Shown piece by piece: positions 48,250 through 64,000 of a stretch of 64,000 nucleotides of DNA. This DNA is from Pseudoalteromonas rubra (lineage in GTDB: Bacteria; Pseudomonadota; Gammaproteobacteria; Enterobacterales; Alteromonadaceae). How positions within the stretch are numbered: position 1 is the first letter of the stretch; each line of letters opens with the position of its first letter. A program made the translations under genes and the position numbers. The stretch lies in assembly GCF_001482385.1 (NCBI RefSeq), contig NZ_CP013611.1, positions 3,041,001 to 3,105,000 on the forward strand, in the 5' to 3' direction. The notes beneath the pieces are model-generated. The model saw only the letters and a program-made list of their open reading frames with translations. It ran no database searches and had not been told where the DNA came from.

Positions 48250-48954
48250 ATGGCTAAATTAACTAAGCGTATGCGTACTATCCGCGAAAAAGTGGATGTT
48301 ACTAAAGAATACGAAATCAACGAAGCTGTTGCTCTTCTTAAAGAACTTGCTACTGCTAAGTTCGTTGAAAGTGTAGACGTTGCTGTAAACCTGGGTATCG
48401 ATGCTCGTAAATCTGACCAAAACGTACGTGGTGCAACTGTACTACCTCACGGTACTGGTCGTGAAGTACGCGTAGCTGTATTCACTCAAGGTGCAAACGC
48501 TGACGCAGCAAAAGAAGCTGGCGCTGATCTGGTAGGCATGGAAGACCTTGCTGAGCAGGTTAAGAAAGGCGAAATGAACTTCGACGTAGTTGTTGCTTCT
48601 CCGGATGCAATGCGCGTTGTTGGTCAACTAGGTCAAATCCTAGGTCCACGTGGCCTTATGCCTAACCCTAAGACTGGTACTGTTACACCTAACGTTGCAG
48701 AAGCAGTTAAAAACGCGAAAGCGGGTCAGGTTCGCTACCGTAACGACAAAAACGGCATCATCCACACCACTATCGGTAAAGTTGATTTCGACGCGAACCA
48801 GCTTCAGGAAAACCTGGAAGCACTTATCGTTGCGCTTAAGAAGGCTAAGCCTTCACAAGCAAAAGGTACTTACGTGAAGAAAGTAAGCATCTCAACGACT
48901 ATGGGCGCGGGTGTTGCTGTAGACCAAGCTACTCTAAACACGCAAGTGGCTTAA
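48250..48954 (+). CDS. rplA: Large ribosomal subunit protein L1
   Basis: A 234-residue L1 forming the mobile stalk near the E site; it also represses the rplKA mRNA in E. coli. [32 protein letters not shown] and [18 protein letters not shown] are diagnostic. ATG 48250 is used, 6 bp after the rplK stop; an upstream TTG at 48244 is not needed. Confidence 0.97.
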   Translation: MAKLTKRMRTIREKVDVTKEYEINEAVALLKELATAKFVESVDVAVNLGIDARKSDQNVRGATVLPHGTGREVRVAVFTQGANADAAKEAGADLVGMEDLAEQVKKGEMNFDVVVASPDAMRVVGQLGQILGPRGLMPNPKTGTVTPNVAEAVKNAKAGQVRYRNDKNGIIHTTIGKVDFDANQLQENLEALIVALKKAKPSQAKGTYVKKVSISTTMGAGVAVDQATLNTQVA

Positions 48955-48974
48955 TTTAGAGATAAGCGTTTACA

Positions 48975-49006
48975 TGGCGTAAAAATTAGACTATAATTTT
49001 GCGCCA
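48975..49006 (+). terminator. Hairpin after rplA
   Basis: TGGCG-t-AAAAATTA pairs with TATAATTTT-g-CGCCA, followed by TTTCGTT. It could attenuate or process the mRNA between rplA and rplJ, as occurs in E. coli. Confidence 0.45.
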
Positions 49007-49104
49007 TTTCGTTGAGAGCTAAGCTCTAAACGAAGCAAAGAATTCGGGTTGAAGCGCATAATTTCGGCACTTTGCAGACTTTATAGTCTACAATGATCCG
49101 ATAA

Positions 49105-49286
49105 ATTGCGTTTCCGTCCAAGACCGTAGGTGTAACCTAGTTACTTAATTCCCTACGTAGACGGTGTGAATCCCAGCTAGATTTTCCTAATCTTCTGGTT
49201 CTCGCCGTAAAAAGCAGCTCAAAGTCGTAAGACGATGAGTAAAGTAGAACTGGGACATGTTCCCATCATAACCAGGAGTAACACCC
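49105..49286 (+). promoter_or_regulatory. L10 leader (rplJ autoregulatory RNA)
   Basis: CCGTCCAAGACCGTAGGTGT ... CCCTACGTAGACGGTG (about 49113-49167) closely follows the E. coli rplJ leader, where the L10/L12 complex binds a kink-turn and represses translation of rplJL. CCGTC/GACGG and CGTAGG/CCTACG form the stems. It occupies most of the 332-bp gap 48955-49286; AACCAGGAG near the end is the ribosome site. Confidence 0.85.
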
Positions 49287-49781
49287 ATGGCTTTAAATCT
49301 TCAAGACAAAAAAGCAATTGTTGCTGAAGTCAACGAAGCTGCCAAAGGTGCTCTGTCTGCAGTTGTTGCAGATTCTCGTGGTGTAACAGTAGATGCGATC
49401 ACTGCACTTCGTAAAGAAGCTCGTGAAGCAGGCGTATGGATGAAAGTTGTCCGTAACACCCTAGCTAAGCGCGCTGTAGAAGGTACTGACTATGAGTGCC
49501 TTAACGAATCGCTAGTGGGCCCAAGCCTAATCGCTTTCTCTTCAGAGCATCCAGGTGCTGCAGCTCGTATCTTCGCTGATTTCGCGAAGAAGAACGAGTT
49601 GTTCGAACTGAAAGCGGCTGCATTTGAAGGCAATGTTGTAGACGTAGACATGCTAGCTAAGCTGCCTACTTACGACGAAGCTGTTGCACGCCTAATGAGC
49701 GCTATGAAAGAAGCGTCAGCTGGTAAATTGTGTAAAACAATTGAAGCTGTACGTGTTCAGAAAGCTGAAGCAGCTGCTTAA
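49287..49781 (+). CDS. rplJ: Large ribosomal subunit protein L10
   Basis: A 164-residue L10, the base of the L7/L12 stalk. [38 protein letters not shown] and the C-terminal helix that anchors L12 dimers ([20 protein letters not shown]) are visible. Preceded by the L10 leader. Confidence 0.97.
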   Translation: MALNLQDKKAIVAEVNEAAKGALSAVVADSRGVTVDAITALRKEAREAGVWMKVVRNTLAKRAVEGTDYECLNESLVGPSLIAFSSEHPGAAARIFADFAKKNELFELKAAAFEGNVVDVDMLAKLPTYDEAVARLMSAMKEASAGKLCKTIEAVRVQKAEAAA

Positions 49782-49851
49782 TAGCACGCTTCTTACTTTC
49801 ACAAATAAATTTTTAGAACCCCATGGTTCGTGATTAATTAGGAAACTTAAA

Positions 49852-50214
49852 ATGTCTGTAACTAAAGACCAAATCCTTGACGCGATTGCTGAAATGTCAG
49901 TAATGGAAGTTGTTGAACTAGTTGAAGCAATGGAAGAAAAATTCGGTGTAACTGCAGCTGCTGCTGTTGTTGCTGCTGGTCCTGCTGAAGCTGCTGAAGA
50001 GAAGACTGAGTTCGACGTAATCCTAGCTGGCGCTGGCGGTAACAAAGTTGCTGCTATCAAAGCTGTACGTGGTGCAACTGGTCTTGGCCTTAAAGAAGCA
50101 AAAGCTCTTGTTGAGTCTGCTCCTGCGCCAATCAAAGAAGCTGTTTCTAAAGAAGAAGCTGAAGCACTTAAGAAAGATCTTGAAGAAGCTGGTGCTGAAG
50201 TTGAGATCAAGTAA
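49852..50214 (+). CDS. rplL: Large ribosomal subunit protein L7/L12
   Basis: A 120-residue stalk protein recruiting translation factors. The N-terminal dimer domain ([20 protein letters not shown]) is joined by an Ala-rich hinge ([16 protein letters not shown]) to the C-terminal factor-binding domain ([20 protein letters not shown]). Codon use is highly biased, as expected for the most abundant stalk protein. Confidence 0.97.
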   Translation: MSVTKDQILDAIAEMSVMEVVELVEAMEEKFGVTAAAAVVAAGPAEAAEEKTEFDVILAGAGGNKVAAIKAVRGATGLGLKEAKALVESAPAPIKEAVSKEEAEALKKDLEEAGAEVEIK

Positions 50215-50251
50215 TCTGGCATTTGCTAGGTTCGCTGCCTGAGCAATCAGG

Positions 50252-50287
50252 CAAGGGCTGGTGATTATTTAATCACCGGCCCTTTTG
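50252..50287 (+). terminator. Attenuator between rplL and rpoB
   Basis: GGGCTGGTGATTA pairs with TAATCACCGGCCC, followed by TTTTGCGC. In E. coli a partial terminator at this place lowers rpoBC relative to rplJL. Confidence 0.75.
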
Positions 50288-50478
50288 CGCTATAGAGCGA
50301 CGCTTTCCTGTTGCGCAATAAATTCCTATGTTTTTCTTATTTTTCAATCTGTTAGAAGTATTTTGAAAGTGAGTGACTCATAGGACGACAATTAGATGTT
50401 GTTATCATGGCTTAGATGCCAATGAAGTCTGTTCTCCATGAACAGGTTGGGTCAAAGATCAGCAAGCTGAGGAACCCC

Positions 50479-54504
<4,026 letters not shown>

Positions 54505-54600
54505 TCCGCCGGGCCGCGTAAGCGGCCCAGACCGGACTGAAAAGAATGAAGGGGTGAGCCCAGGCTTGCCCTCAAGATTAACTCCGACAGGAGAGCTAAG

Positions 54601-57600
54601 GTGAAAGACTTACTTAAGTTTCTGAAGCAACAAAATAAGACCGAAGAATTCGATGCAATTCGTATTGGTCTTGCTTCGCCGGACATGGTGCGTTCATGGT
54701 CTTACGGTGAGGTAAAGAAACCTGAGACAATTAACTACCGTACTTTCAAGCCTGAGCGTGACGGCTTATTCTGTGCCCGTATCTTCGGCCCAGTAAAAGA
54801 TTATGAGTGTTTGTGTGGTAAGTACAAGCGCTTAAAGCACCGTGGTGTGATCTGTGAGAAGTGTGGCGTTGAAGTTACACTGACTAAAGTACGCCGTGAC
54901 CGCATGGGTCACATTGAGCTGGCTAGCCCAGTTGCACACATTTGGTTCCTTAAATCATTGCCGTCTCGTATCGGCCTGATGCTGGACATGACGCTTCGTG
55001 ATATCGAGCGTGTACTTTACTTCGAATCATTCGTAGTAACTGAACCTGGTATGACAACGCTTGAGCGTGGTCAGCTATTAGGTGAAGAAGAGTACCTGGA
55101 TGCACTGGAAGAGCATGGTGATGAATTCGAAGCGAAGATGGGTGCCGAAGCGGTACTTGATCTGCTACGTGATTTGGACCTGGGTCAGCTAATCGCCGAA
55201 ATGCGTGAAGAGCTGCCGACTATCAACTCTGAAACAAAGCGTAAGAAAATTACTAAGCGTCTTAAGTTGATGGAAGCATTCCACCAGTCAGGTAACAACC
55301 CTGAGTGGATGGTAATGAGCGTACTACCAGTTCTGCCACCTGATCTACGTCCACTTGTACCACTGGATGGTGGTCGTTTTGCGACATCTGATCTGAACGA
55401 TTTATACCGTCGTGTTATCAACCGTAACAACCGTCTTAAGCGTCTACTTGACCTGGCGGCACCAGACATCATCGTACGTAACGAAAAGCGTATGTTGCAA
55501 GAAGCGGTGGATGCACTACTAGATAACGGTCGTCGTGGTCGTGCGATCACTGGTTCTAACAAGCGTCCTCTGAAGTCGCTTGCAGACATGATCAAAGGTA
55601 AGCAAGGTCGTTTCCGTCAAAACCTGCTAGGTAAGCGTGTAGACTACTCTGGCCGTTCTGTAATCACAGTTGGTCCTACACTGAAACTACATCAGTGTGG
55701 TCTGCCTAAGAAAATGGCACTTGAGCTATTCAAGCCATTCATCTACGGCAAACTAGAGCGCCGTGGCATGGCGACTACCATCAAAGCTGCAAAGAAGATG
55801 GTAGAGCGTGAAGTACCAGAGGTTTGGGACGTACTTGACGAAGTGATCCGTGAGCACCCGGTTCTACTGAACCGTGCACCGACACTTCACAGACTAGGTA
55901 TCCAGGCGTTTGAACCGGTACTAATCGAAGGTAAAGCAATCCACCTGCACCCGCTAGTGTGTGCGGCGTATAACGCTGACTTCGATGGTGACCAAATGGC
56001 GGTACACGTACCGTTGACACTGGAAGCACAGCTTGAAGCACGTGCGCTAATGATGTCGACCAACAACATCCTGTCTCCTGCGAACGGTGAGCCAATCATC
56101 GTACCTTCACAGGACGTTGTATTGGGTCTGTACTACATGACGCGTGACCGCATCAATGCAAAAGGTGAAGGCATTGTCTTCAAAGATGCGAAAGAAGCTG
56201 AAAAAGCATACCGTACTGGCGCGGCAGAACTACATGCACGCGTAAAAGTACGTATCGCAGAAGTCCACATTGATGGCGAAACAGGTGAACGCAAAGACGT
56301 GACTGAGGTGGTTGAAACCACGGTTGGTCGTGCCATCCTGTCTTTGATCATGCCGACTGGCCTACCGTTTGAACTAATCAACCGTGCGCTAGGTAAAAAG
56401 CAGATCTCTGGCCTGTTGAACGAGTGTTATCGTCGTCTGGGTCTGAAAGATACTGTTATCTTCGCGGACCAGGTGATGTACACCGGTTTCCACTACGCGA
56501 TGAAGTCAGGTGTTTCTATCGGTATCAACGATATGGAAATCCCACCAACTAAAACAGGCATCATCGAAGCAGCAGAAGCTGAAGTTACTGAAATTAACCA
56601 GCAATTCCAGTCTGGTCTTGTAACTGCGGGTGAGAAATACAACAAAGTTATCGATATCTGGTCACGTGTTAATGAAAACTTATCACGCGAGATGATGGCG
56701 AACTTGTCGAAAGACACGGTTGTGAATGCGCAGGGTGAAGAAGAAGAGCAAGATTCTTTCAACTCAGTGTTCATGATGGCCGACTCGGGCGCACGTGGTA
56801 GTGCAGCTCAGATCCGTCAGCTAGCCGGTATGCGTGGCCTGATGGCACGTCCGGATGGTTCAATCATCGAAACACCTATTACAGCAAACTTCCGTGAAGG
56901 TCTGAACGTACTACAGTACTTCATCTCGACGCACGGTGCGCGTAAAGGTCTAGCGGATACCGCACTTAAGACAGCGAACTCGGGTTACCTGACTCGTCGT
57001 CTGGTAGACGTTGCACAAGACTTGGTCATCAACGAAACAGATTGTGGTACCCTTGAAGGGACTGTAATGAAGCCGCTGATTGAAGGTGGTGACGTTGTAG
57101 AGCCATTGCGTGAGCGTGTATTAGGTCGTGTTGTAGCAGAAGACGTGGTTATCCCTGGCACTGACGAAGTGCTGGTTGAACGTAACGTGATGCTTGATGA
57201 GAAGCTGTGTGACCTGTTAGAAGAGCACTCAGTGGACGAAGTAAAAGTACGTTCAGTTATCACCTGTGAAAACGACTTTGGTGTGTGTGCTAATTGTTAC
57301 GGTCGTGACCTGGCACGTGGCCACATCATTAACGCGGGTGAGTCTGTTGGTGTTATCGCGGCACAGTCAATCGGTGAGCCGGGTACTCAGCTTACGATGC
57401 GTACCTTCCACATCGGTGGTGCGGCATCTCGAGCGTCTGCAGAAAACAGCGTTCAGGTTAAGAACAATGGTAGCATGAAGCTGCACAATGCGAAGTTCGT
57501 AATCAATACCGACGGCAAGATCGTGATCACCTCACGTTCAACCGAAATTACGGTTATTGACGAACAAGGCCGTGAGAAAGAGCGCTATAAAGTGCCTTAC

Positions 57601-58782
57601 GGTGCCGTATTGTCAGTGAGTGACGGTGCAGAAGTGAAAGGTAACGACATAGTCGCGACCTGGGACCCGCATAGTCACCCAATCATCATCGAGCACGAGT
57701 CTAAAGTATCGTTCAGCGACATCGACGATTCTAACACTGAAGCACAAACAGACGAGCTAACTGGTCTGACGCGTGTGGTTGTTAAAGACCTTGCTAAGGT
57801 GAATGCAAAAGAGCCTAAGCTGATCATCGAAAATGAAGAGCGTGGCCTGCAGGAAATTCGTCTGCCTTCGTTCACCACCATCGAAATCACAGATGGTGCA
57901 ACGGCACAGCCGGGTGACGTTCTGGCACGTATTCCTCAGGAAGGTTCGAAGACTCGTGATATCACGGGTGGTCTACCTCGAGTTGCTGACTTGTTTGAAG
58001 CGCGTAAGCCGAAAGATCCAGCAATCCTGGCAGAAATCACAGGTACCGTTAGCTTTGGTAAAGAAACCAAAGGTAAGAAGCGCCTGGTGATTACACCGGA
58101 AGAGGGTGATGCATACGAAGAAATGATCCCGAAATGGCGTCAGCTGAACGTGTTCGAGGGTGAGCAGGTATCTAAAGGTGAAGTTATCGCCGATGGTCCT
58201 GAATCTCCGCACGACATCTTACGTCTGCGTGGTGTGACTGACGTATCTAACTACATCGTAAACGAAGTACAAGAAGTATATCGTCTACAGGGTGTAAAGA
58301 TTAACGACAAGCACATCGAAACCATCATTCGTCAGATGCTACGTAAATGTATCATCCTTGATGGTGGTGACAGTGAGTTCCTGGCTGGCGAACAAGCCGA
58401 AGTGGCGCGCGTTAATATTGCAAACCGTGAGCTAGAGAAACAAGGTAAGATCCCAGCGAAGTTCGAAATTCAGCTGATGGGTATTACTAAAGCCTCACTG
58501 GCAACAGAGTCTTTCATCTCTGCAGCCTCGTTCCAGGAGACGACACGTGTCCTGACTGAAGCCGCAGTAAATGGTAAGAGTGATGAGCTTCGTGGTCTGA
58601 AAGAAAACGTTATCGTGGGTCGTCTGATCCCAGCGGGTACCGGTTTCTCTTACCACTTAGATCGCATCAACCGTCGTAAGCAAAATGAAGCTGCAGTTGA
58701 AGAGCAAACTGTAAGTGCTGAAGAAGCATCTCAGGCACTGACAGACGCACTAAATGCAGACTTGCTTGGTGGCCAAGACTAA
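54601..58782 (+). CDS. rpoC: DNA-directed RNA polymerase subunit beta'
   Basis: A 1393-residue beta' subunit starting with GTG, as in E. coli, after ACAGGAGAG. The N-terminal zinc site ([19 protein letters not shown]), the catalytic [12 protein letters not shown] near residue 460, and the second zinc region ([18 protein letters not shown]) are present. The acidic C-terminal tail is variable. The rpoB-rpoC gap is 96 bp; a strong terminator ends the operon. Confidence 0.98.
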   Translation: MKDLLKFLKQQNKTEEFDAIRIGLASPDMVRSWSYGEVKKPETINYRTFKPERDGLFCARIFGPVKDYECLCGKYKRLKHRGVICEKCGVEVTLTKVRRDRMGHIELASPVAHIWFLKSLPSRIGLMLDMTLRDIERVLYFESFVVTEPGMTTLERGQLLGEEEYLDALEEHGDEFEAKMGAEAVLDLLRDLDLGQLIAEMREELPTINSETKRKKITKRLKLMEAFHQSGNNPEWMVMSVLPVLPPDLRPLVPLDGGRFATSDLNDLYRRVINRNNRLKRLLDLAAPDIIVRNEKRMLQEAVDALLDNGRRGRAITGSNKRPLKSLADMIKGKQGRFRQNLLGKRVDYSGRSVITVGPTLKLHQCGLPKKMALELFKPFIYGKLERRGMATTIKAAKKMVEREVPEVWDVLDEVIREHPVLLNRAPTLHRLGIQAFEPVLIEGKAIHLHPLVCAAYNADFDGDQMAVHVPLTLEAQLEARALMMSTNNILSPANGEPIIVPSQDVVLGLYYMTRDRINAKGEGIVFKDAKEAEKAYRTGAAELHARVKVRIAEVHIDGETGERKDVTEVVETTVGRAILSLIMPTGLPFELINRALGKKQISGLLNECYRRLGLKDTVIFADQVMYTGFHYAMKSGVSIGINDMEIPPTKTGIIEAAEAEVTEINQQFQSGLVTAGEKYNKVIDIWSRVNENLSREMMANLSKDTVVNAQGEEEEQDSFNSVFMMADSGARGSAAQIRQLAGMRGLMARPDGSIIETPITANFREGLNVLQYFISTHGARKGLADTALKTANSGYLTRRLVDVAQDLVINETDCGTLEGTVMKPLIEGGDVVEPLRERVLGRVVAEDVVIPGTDEVLVERNVMLDEKLCDLLEEHSVDEVKVRSVITCENDFGVCANCYGRDLARGHIINAGESVGVIAAQSIGEPGTQLTMRTFHIGGAASRASAENSVQVKNNGSMKLHNAKFVINTDGKIVITSRSTEITVIDEQGREKERYKVPYGAVLSVSDGAEVKGNDIVATWDPHSHPIIIEHESKVSFSDIDDSNTEAQTDELTGLTRVVVKDLAKVNAKEPKLIIENEERGLQEIRLPSFTTIEITDGATAQPGDVLARIPQEGSKTRDITGGLPRVADLFEARKPKDPAILAEITGTVSFGKETKGKKRLVITPEEGDAYEEMIPKWRQLNVFEGEQVSKGEVIADGPESPHDILRLRGVTDVSNYIVNEVQEVYRLQGVKINDKHIETIIRQMLRKCIILDGGDSEFLAGEQAEVARVNIANRELEKQGKIPAKFEIQLMGITKASLATESFISAASFQETTRVLTEAAVNGKSDELRGLKENVIVGRLIPAGTGFSYHLDRINRRKQNEAAVEEQTVSAEEASQALTDALNADLLGGQD

Positions 58783-58810
58783 AATTGACGAAAAACACGT
58801 CAATTGCAAT

Positions 58811-58838
58811 AAAAAGGCAGCTTTAACGCTGCCTTTTT
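58811..58838 (+). terminator. Terminator after rpoC
   Basis: AAAAAGGCAGC-tttaac-GCTGCCTTTTT, a perfect stem with a T tract. Confidence 0.92.
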
Positions 58839-58849
58839 AGTTGTTTTGG

Positions 58850-58878
58850 TTGACAGGTTAAACTTTGCTCATTAAAAT
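58850..58878 (+). promoter_or_regulatory. Sigma-70 promoter of the str operon
   Basis: A consensus TTGACA (58850-58855), a 17-bp spacer and TAAAAT (58873-58878), about 95 bases before rpsL. Strength and position suit the rpsL-rpsG-fusA-tuf operon. Confidence 0.8.
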
Positions 58879-58973
58879 TCCGCCACCCATTTATTCGTTC
58901 GAATAACAGAACGCTTAAATTGGCGAAATTTGATTTTTTCAGTAGTAATTTTTATTAATTCAGGAGCTATTTA

Positions 58974-59348
58974 ATGGCAACTATTAACCAGCTAGTACGT
59001 AAGCCACGTCGCAGCAAGGTTACTAAGAGCAACTCAGCTGCTCTTAAAGCTTGTCCTCAAAAGCGTGGTGTATGTACTCGTGTATATACAACTACACCTA
59101 AGAAGCCAAACTCTGCACTACGTAAAGTAGCGCGTGTTCGTCTAACGAACGGCTTCGAAGTAACATCTTACATTGGTGGTGAAGGCCACAACTTGCAAGA
59201 GCACAGTGTTATCCTAATCCGTGGTGGTCGTGTTAAAGACTTACCAGGTGTGCGTTTCCACACAGTACGTGGCGCGCTGGACTGTGCTGGCGTAAATGAC
59301 CGTAAACAAGGTCGTTCTAAGTACGGTGCAAAACGTCCTAAGGGCTAA
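58974..59348 (+). CDS. rpsL: Small ribosomal subunit protein S12
   Basis: A 124-residue decoding-centre protein. [20 protein letters not shown] and [17 protein letters not shown] are diagnostic; Lys43, the usual site of streptomycin-resistance changes, is wild type. First gene of the str operon. Confidence 0.98.
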   Translation: MATINQLVRKPRRSKVTKSNSAALKACPQKRGVCTRVYTTTPKKPNSALRKVARVRLTNGFEVTSYIGGEGHNLQEHSVILIRGGRVKDLPGVRFHTVRGALDCAGVNDRKQGRSKYGAKRPKG

Positions 59349-59432
59349 TGGTTCTCCGTTAGTAAGGCCAAGCACTTAAGTTTTAATTTATATATTTTGT
59401 TTTGGGAATTCGTCGTAGTAAGACGAACCTGA

Positions 59433-59921
<489 letters not shown>

Positions 59922-59948
59922 TCTGCCCAAGACCTTTAAGAGGATAAT

Positions 59949-62063
59949 ATGGCACGTACAACTCCTATTGAGCGTTACCGTAATATCGGTATTTGTGCTC
60001 ACGTAGATGCGGGGAAAACCACCACCACGGAACGTGTACTTTATTACACGGGCCTGTCTCACAAAATTGGTGAGGTGCATGATGGTGCCGCAACTATGGA
60101 CTGGATGGAGCAGGAGCAGGAGCGTGGTATTACCATCACTTCAGCTGCGACCACGTGTTTCTGGAAAGGGATGGATGCTCAGTTTGATGAGCATCGTATA
60201 AACATCATCGATACTCCCGGACACGTAGACTTCACCATCGAAGTAGAACGTTCATTACGTGTACTAGATGGCGCTGTAGTCGTATTATGTGCTTCATCAG
60301 GTGTACAACCACAAACGGAAACCGTTTGGCGTCAGGCGAACAAGTACGAAGTACCTCGCATGATTTTCGTCAACAAAATGGACCGTACCGGTGCAGATTT
60401 TCTGGCCGTTGTGGATCAGGTGAAAAAGCGTCTTGGCGCTGCACCTGTGCCAATTCAGTTACCAATCGGTGCTGAAGATGAATTTAAAGGTGTTATCGAT
60501 CTCATCAAGATGAAAGCCATCAACTGGAATGCTGAAGACCAGGGGATGACTTTCAACTATGAAGAGATCCCGGCAGAGCTTCAGGAGCTGGCAGAAGAGT
60601 GGCGCGCAGAGCTACTCGAATCTGCCGCAGAAGCTTCTGAAGAGCTAATGGACAAATATCTTGAAGAAGGTGAACTGAGCGAGGCCGAAATTAAGGCCGC
60701 GATCCGTCAGCGTACATTGAACAATGAAATTGTGCCAATGAGCTGTGGTAGTGCATTCAAGAATAAAGGTGTTCAGGCTGTGCTTGATGCCGTGATTGAA
60801 TACATGCCGTCTCCAACAGAGGTTAAAGAGATCCAGGGTATCCTGGATGACGAAAGCGAAGCAACGCGTCCTGCGGACGATGATGCGCCGTTTTCAGCTC
60901 TGGCGTTCAAAATCGCCACTGACCCGTTTGTTGGTACGCTTACCTTCTTCCGAGTTTATTCCGGCACAGTAGGTCAGGGTGACTCGGTTTATAACCCAGT
61001 TAAAGGCAAGAAAGAGCGCTTTGGACGTATCGTTCAGATGCACTCTAACTCGCGCGAAGAGATTAAAGAAGTTCGTGCCGGGGACATTGCCGCTGCAATT
61101 GGTATGAAGGACGTCACCACAGGTGACACGCTTTGTGCTCATGATGCTGTTATCACGTTAGAGCGTATGGAATTTCCAGAGCCAGTGATTTCAGTTGCAG
61201 TAGAGCCTAAGACCGTTGCTGACCAAGAAAAAATGGGTATCGCGCTAGGTAAGCTGGCTGCGGAAGACCCGTCTTTCAGAGTTGAAACCGACGAAGAATC
61301 AGGCCAAACCATTATTTCAGGTATGGGTGAACTCCACCTGGATATCATCGTAGATCGCATGAAGCGTGAATTCAGCGTTGAATGTAACGTAGGTAAGCCT
61401 CAAGTTGCTTATCGTGAAACGATCCGCGGTTCGGTTGAAGCCGAAGGTAAATTCGTACGTCAATCAGGCGGACGCGGCCAATATGGTCACGTTTGGTTGA
61501 AGCTCGAACCTATGGAAGTTGCTGATGAAGACGCACCAATTTACGAGTTCGTTAATGAAATCGTAGGTGGTGTGGTACCTAAGGAATATATTCCTGCGGT
61601 TGACAAAGGCATCCAGGAACAGATGAAGCAAGGTGTCCTTGCTGGTTATCCTATGCTGGGTGTGAAAGCTACCTTGTTTGATGGCTCATTCCATGATGTT
61701 GACTCAAACGAGATGGCGTTTAAGATTGCCGGCGCAATGGGCTTTAAGAAAGGCGCGCTTGATGCGCAGCCAGTTATTCTTGAACCTGTTATGAAGGTAG
61801 AAGTCACCACCCCTGAAGCAAACATGGGTGATGTCGTTGGCGACCTGAACCGTCGTCGAGGCATAATCGAAGGTATGGACGACTCATTTGGTGGTCTGAA
61901 GCAAGTTAATGCTCAGGTCCCGTTGTCTGAAATGTTTGGTTATGCAACTGATCTTCGTTCTGCAACACAAGGTCGAGCTTCGTACTCAATGGAATTTTCC
62001 AAGTACGCAGAAGCGGCGAAAAACGTTGCTGACGCAATTATTGCAGCTCGCGCTGTTAAGTAA
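59949..62063 (+). CDS. fusA: Elongation factor G
   Basis: A 704-residue translocation GTPase. G1 is [16 protein letters not shown]3 [10 protein letters not shown]4 NKMD; the domain IV tip region ([16 protein letters not shown]) and domain V follow. Residues commonly changed in fusidic acid resistance could not be judged in detail but the motifs look standard. Located 27 bp after rpsG. Confidence 0.98.
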   Translation: MARTTPIERYRNIGICAHVDAGKTTTTERVLYYTGLSHKIGEVHDGAATMDWMEQEQERGITITSAATTCFWKGMDAQFDEHRINIIDTPGHVDFTIEVERSLRVLDGAVVVLCASSGVQPQTETVWRQANKYEVPRMIFVNKMDRTGADFLAVVDQVKKRLGAAPVPIQLPIGAEDEFKGVIDLIKMKAINWNAEDQGMTFNYEEIPAELQELAEEWRAELLESAAEASEELMDKYLEEGELSEAEIKAAIRQRTLNNEIVPMSCGSAFKNKGVQAVLDAVIEYMPSPTEVKEIQGILDDESEATRPADDDAPFSALAFKIATDPFVGTLTFFRVYSGTVGQGDSVYNPVKGKKERFGRIVQMHSNSREEIKEVRAGDIAAAIGMKDVTTGDTLCAHDAVITLERMEFPEPVISVAVEPKTVADQEKMGIALGKLAAEDPSFRVETDEESGQTIISGMGELHLDIIVDRMKREFSVECNVGKPQVAYRETIRGSVEAEGKFVRQSGGRGQYGHVWLKLEPMEVADEDAPIYEFVNEIVGGVVPKEYIPAVDKGIQEQMKQGVLAGYPMLGVKATLFDGSFHDVDSNEMAFKIAGAMGFKKGALDAQPVILEPVMKVEVTTPEANMGDVVGDLNRRRGIIEGMDDSFGGLKQVNAQVPLSEMFGYATDLRSATQGRASYSMEFSKYAEAAKNVADAIIAARAVK

Positions 62064-62120
62064 TTTTAGTTCGGTCCGGTCTTAGGGCTGGACTTTAATT
62101 TCTTTATAGGAATTTTTAAA

Positions 62121-63305
62121 ATGGCAAAAGAAAAGTTTGAACGTTCGAAACCGCACGTTAACGTTGGTACTATCGGCCACGTTGACCACGGTAAAACTAC
62201 CCTAACTGCAGCAATCACTAACGTACTTGCAAAAGTATACGGTGGTGAAGCGAAAGACTTCGCATCAATCGATAACGCTCCAGAAGAGCGTGAGCGTGGT
62301 ATCACAATCTCAACTTCACACGTTGAGTATGACACTCCAACTCGCCACTACGCGCACGTTGACTGTCCTGGACACGCTGACTACGTTAAAAACATGATCA
62401 CTGGTGCTGCTCAGATGGACGGCGCGATCCTGGTAGTTGCTGCAACTGACGGTCCTATGCCTCAAACACGTGAGCACATCCTACTTTCTCGTCAGGTTGG
62501 TGTACCTTACATCATCGTATTCATGAACAAATGTGACATGGTTGACGACGAAGAGCTACTAGAGCTAGTAGAGATGGAAGTTCGTGAACTTCTTTCTGAG
62601 TACGACTTCCCAGGTGATGACCTGCCTCTAATCCAGGGTTCAGCTCTTAAAGCGCTAGAAGGCGAGAAAGAGTGGGAAGACAAGATCGTTGAGCTTGCAG
62701 AAGCACTAGATTCTTACATCCCAGAGCCAGAGCGTGACATCGATAAGCCGTTCATCATGCCTATCGAAGACGTATTCTCAATCCAGGGTCGTGGTACTGT
62801 TGTAACTGGCCGTGTTGAAGCTGGTATCATCAACGTGAACGACGAAGTTGAAATCGTAGGTATCAAAGAAACTACGAAGACAACTTGTACTGGTGTTGAA
62901 ATGTTCCGTAAGCTGCTTGACGAAGGTCGTGCAGGTGAGAACATCGGTGCACTTCTACGTGGTACTAAGCGTGATGAAGTTGAGCGTGGTCAGGTTCTTT
63001 GTAAGCCTGGTTCAATCAACCCACACACTAAGTTCACTTCAGAAGTATACGTACTGTCTAAAGATGAAGGTGGCCGTCATACTCCATTCTTCAAAGGCTA
63101 CCGTCCACAGTTCTACTTCCGTACAACTGACGTAACTGGTAACGTTGAGCTTCCAGAAGGCGTAGAAATGGTAATGCCTGGTGACAACATCAAGATGACT
63201 GTTGAGCTAATCGTTCCAATCGCGATGGACGAAGGTCTACGTTTCGCGATCCGTGAAGGTGGCCGTACAGTTGGTGCTGGTGTTGTAGCTACAATCGTAG
63301 AATAA
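62121..63305 (+). CDS. tuf: Elongation factor Tu
   Basis: A 394-residue GTPase delivering aminoacyl-tRNA. G1 is [15 protein letters not shown]3 DCPGHADY, G4 NKCD; the C-terminal [20 protein letters not shown] is typical. Codon use is extremely biased. In many relatives a second tuf copy exists elsewhere; only one is in this window. A terminator follows directly. Confidence 0.98.
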   Translation: MAKEKFERSKPHVNVGTIGHVDHGKTTLTAAITNVLAKVYGGEAKDFASIDNAPEERERGITISTSHVEYDTPTRHYAHVDCPGHADYVKNMITGAAQMDGAILVVAATDGPMPQTREHILLSRQVGVPYIIVFMNKCDMVDDEELLELVEMEVRELLSEYDFPGDDLPLIQGSALKALEGEKEWEDKIVELAEALDSYIPEPERDIDKPFIMPIEDVFSIQGRGTVVTGRVEAGIINVNDEVEIVGIKETTKTTCTGVEMFRKLLDEGRAGENIGALLRGTKRDEVERGQVLCKPGSINPHTKFTSEVYVLSKDEGGRHTPFFKGYRPQFYFRTTDVTGNVELPEGVEMVMPGDNIKMTVELIVPIAMDEGLRFAIREGGRTVGAGVVATIVE

Positions 63306-63328
63306 TCTACAGATTGCAGTAACACTGT

Positions 63329-63357
63329 GAAAAAGGTCGCTTAGGCGGCCTTTTTTA
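63329..63357 (+). terminator. Terminator after tuf
   Basis: AAAAGGTCGC-ttag-GCGGCCTTTTTT with one G-U pair and a strong T tract. Its sequence is echoed in the two repeats that follow. Confidence 0.9.
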
Positions 63358-63383
63358 ATGCCTGAGTGAAAGTCATCATGTGA

Positions 63384-63567
63384 AGGTGGCGCCTTCTACA
63401 GGGTAGTGTAGGTGCTAGTTGCAACTATCGTTGAGTAATATCGACTTTAGTTAATGCAATAAGCATTGTAAAAAAGGTCACTTCGGTGGCCTTTTTTAAT
63501 GCCTGAAATATAGCGATGGAAAATGCGGTGTGGAAGTACATCCTTGTAGCGACGCCCATCGCGCATC
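63384..63567. repeat. Tandem repeat unit 1 downstream of tuf
   Basis: About 184 bp from AGGTGGCGCC to GCGCATC, repeated with roughly 95 percent identity by eye at 63673-63857. It contains a terminator-like hairpin AAAAAAGGTCAC-ttc-GGTGGCCTTTTTT (around 63471-63498) followed by AATGCCTGA, as after tuf. No gene is evident in the whole 63306-64000 stretch. Confidence 0.85.
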
Positions 63568-63590
63568 CTTGCGCTCACCTCCTCTTGCTG

Positions 63591-63605
63591 CGAAGCGGTG
63601 CTTCG
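63591..63605. repeat. CGAAGC-GGT-GCTTCG palindrome
   Basis: The same palindrome type occurs at 37014-37028 (CGAAGC-GAT-GCTTCG), both preceded by GCTG and a CACCTC-like stretch; a degraded version lies near 63918-63934. This suggests a dispersed repeat family. Confidence 0.5.
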
Positions 63606-63672
63606 TTCACTCGTCGCCCTTGCGCAAAGGAAATGCCAGTGCAAGCACTGTGTCATTAGCCCTTTGCACGAT

Positions 63673-63857
63673 AGGTGGCGCTCTCTACAGGGTAATGTAG
63701 GTGCTAGTTGTAACTATCGTTGAGTAATATCGACTTTAGTTAATGCAATAAGCATTATAAAAAAGGTCACTTCGGTGGCCTTTTTATATTGCCTGAAATA
63801 TGGCGATGGAAAATGCGGTGTGGAAGTACATCCATGTAGCGACGCCCATTGCACATC
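63673..63857. repeat. Tandem repeat unit 2 downstream of tuf
   Basis: Second copy of the 184-bp unit, offset 289-290 bp from the first, with its own hairpin AAAAAAGGTCAC-ttc-GGTGGCCTTTTTA. After it the CCTTGCGCTCACCTCCTC stretch also recurs (63893 onward), so the repeat continues with an insertion. Confidence 0.85.
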
Positions 63858-64000
63858 TCGATAATTGCTCCCGCCTCCCCACATCCATGTGGGTCCTTGC
63901 GCTCACCTCCTCCTCATGCTGCAAAGCGGTGGTGACTCCAGGCTTCCTGCCTTATGTTCGTCGAGTCAGCATAGCTGTTCAAAAATATTCCAGGTATTTT

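Noticed and set aside
63447..63656. Minus-strand frame of 69 codons downstream of tuf
   Set aside because: It lies inside noncoding repeats and crosses a terminator hairpin; no ribosome site or family resemblance.

Overview
The window looks like a chromosome segment of a marine gammaproteobacterium, most likely Pseudoalteromonas. This rests on gene order (pabA - HDOD gene - argD/astC - astA - astD; a DUF3802 gene; zur next to cheX; the secE-nusG-rplKAJL-rpoBC and rpsL-rpsG-fusA-tuf blocks) and on protein similarity from memory. No database search was run. Genus is inference; gammaproteobacterial origin is well supported.

Layout. 1-5.7 kb: the end of pabA, an HDOD protein, and arginine succinyltransferase pathway genes (argD/astC, astA, astD). 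5.8-10.7 kb: a DUF3802 gene, an OsmC-like protein, speD, a TonB-dependent receptor, a hot-dog thioesterase and a META lipoprotein. 10.7-17.4 kb: a TPP riboswitch and a complete-looking thiamine operon thiC-thiO-thiS-thiG-thiDE-thiF. Directly after it lies a 57-codon gene for a double-glycine, cysteine-rich peptide resembling a bacteriocin/RiPP precursor. 17.6-20.3 kb: psd and rsgA (minus strand), then orn. 20.4-21.1 kb: four identical tRNA-Gly(GCC) genes and two broken copies. 21.2-22.7 kb: rpsF-priB-rpsR-rplI. 22.7-28.8 kb: an accessory block between rplI and dnaB, made of five type IV minor pilin genes ending in a very large PilX-like protein, then an ECF sigma factor, its probable anti-sigma factor and a repetitive DUF4097 protein. 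28.9-36.7 kb: dnaB, alr, yjbQ, cheX, zur, a GGDEF-EAL protein, a YbaK-type protein and an unknown gene. 36.8-44.6 kb (minus strand): tRNA-Ile(CAU), a tRNA fragment, a cupin gene and a sulfate assimilation operon cysG-cysD-cysN-SLC13 permease-cysC-cysQ. 44.6-46.5 kb: a structured leader of unknown type, deoC, an orphan gene and tRNA-Trp. 46.6-63.3 kb: the core transcription/translation block secE to tuf. 63.3-64 kb: noncoding tandem repeats that each carry a terminator-like hairpin.

Most of the window is core metabolism and information processing. The parts most worth following up are the small GG-motif peptide gene after thiF, the structured RNA upstream of deoC, the PilX-like tip protein with lysine at mature position +5 and no pilY1 nearby, the ECF/DUF4097 unit with an 18-residue repeat, and the decayed tRNA copies and repeats.
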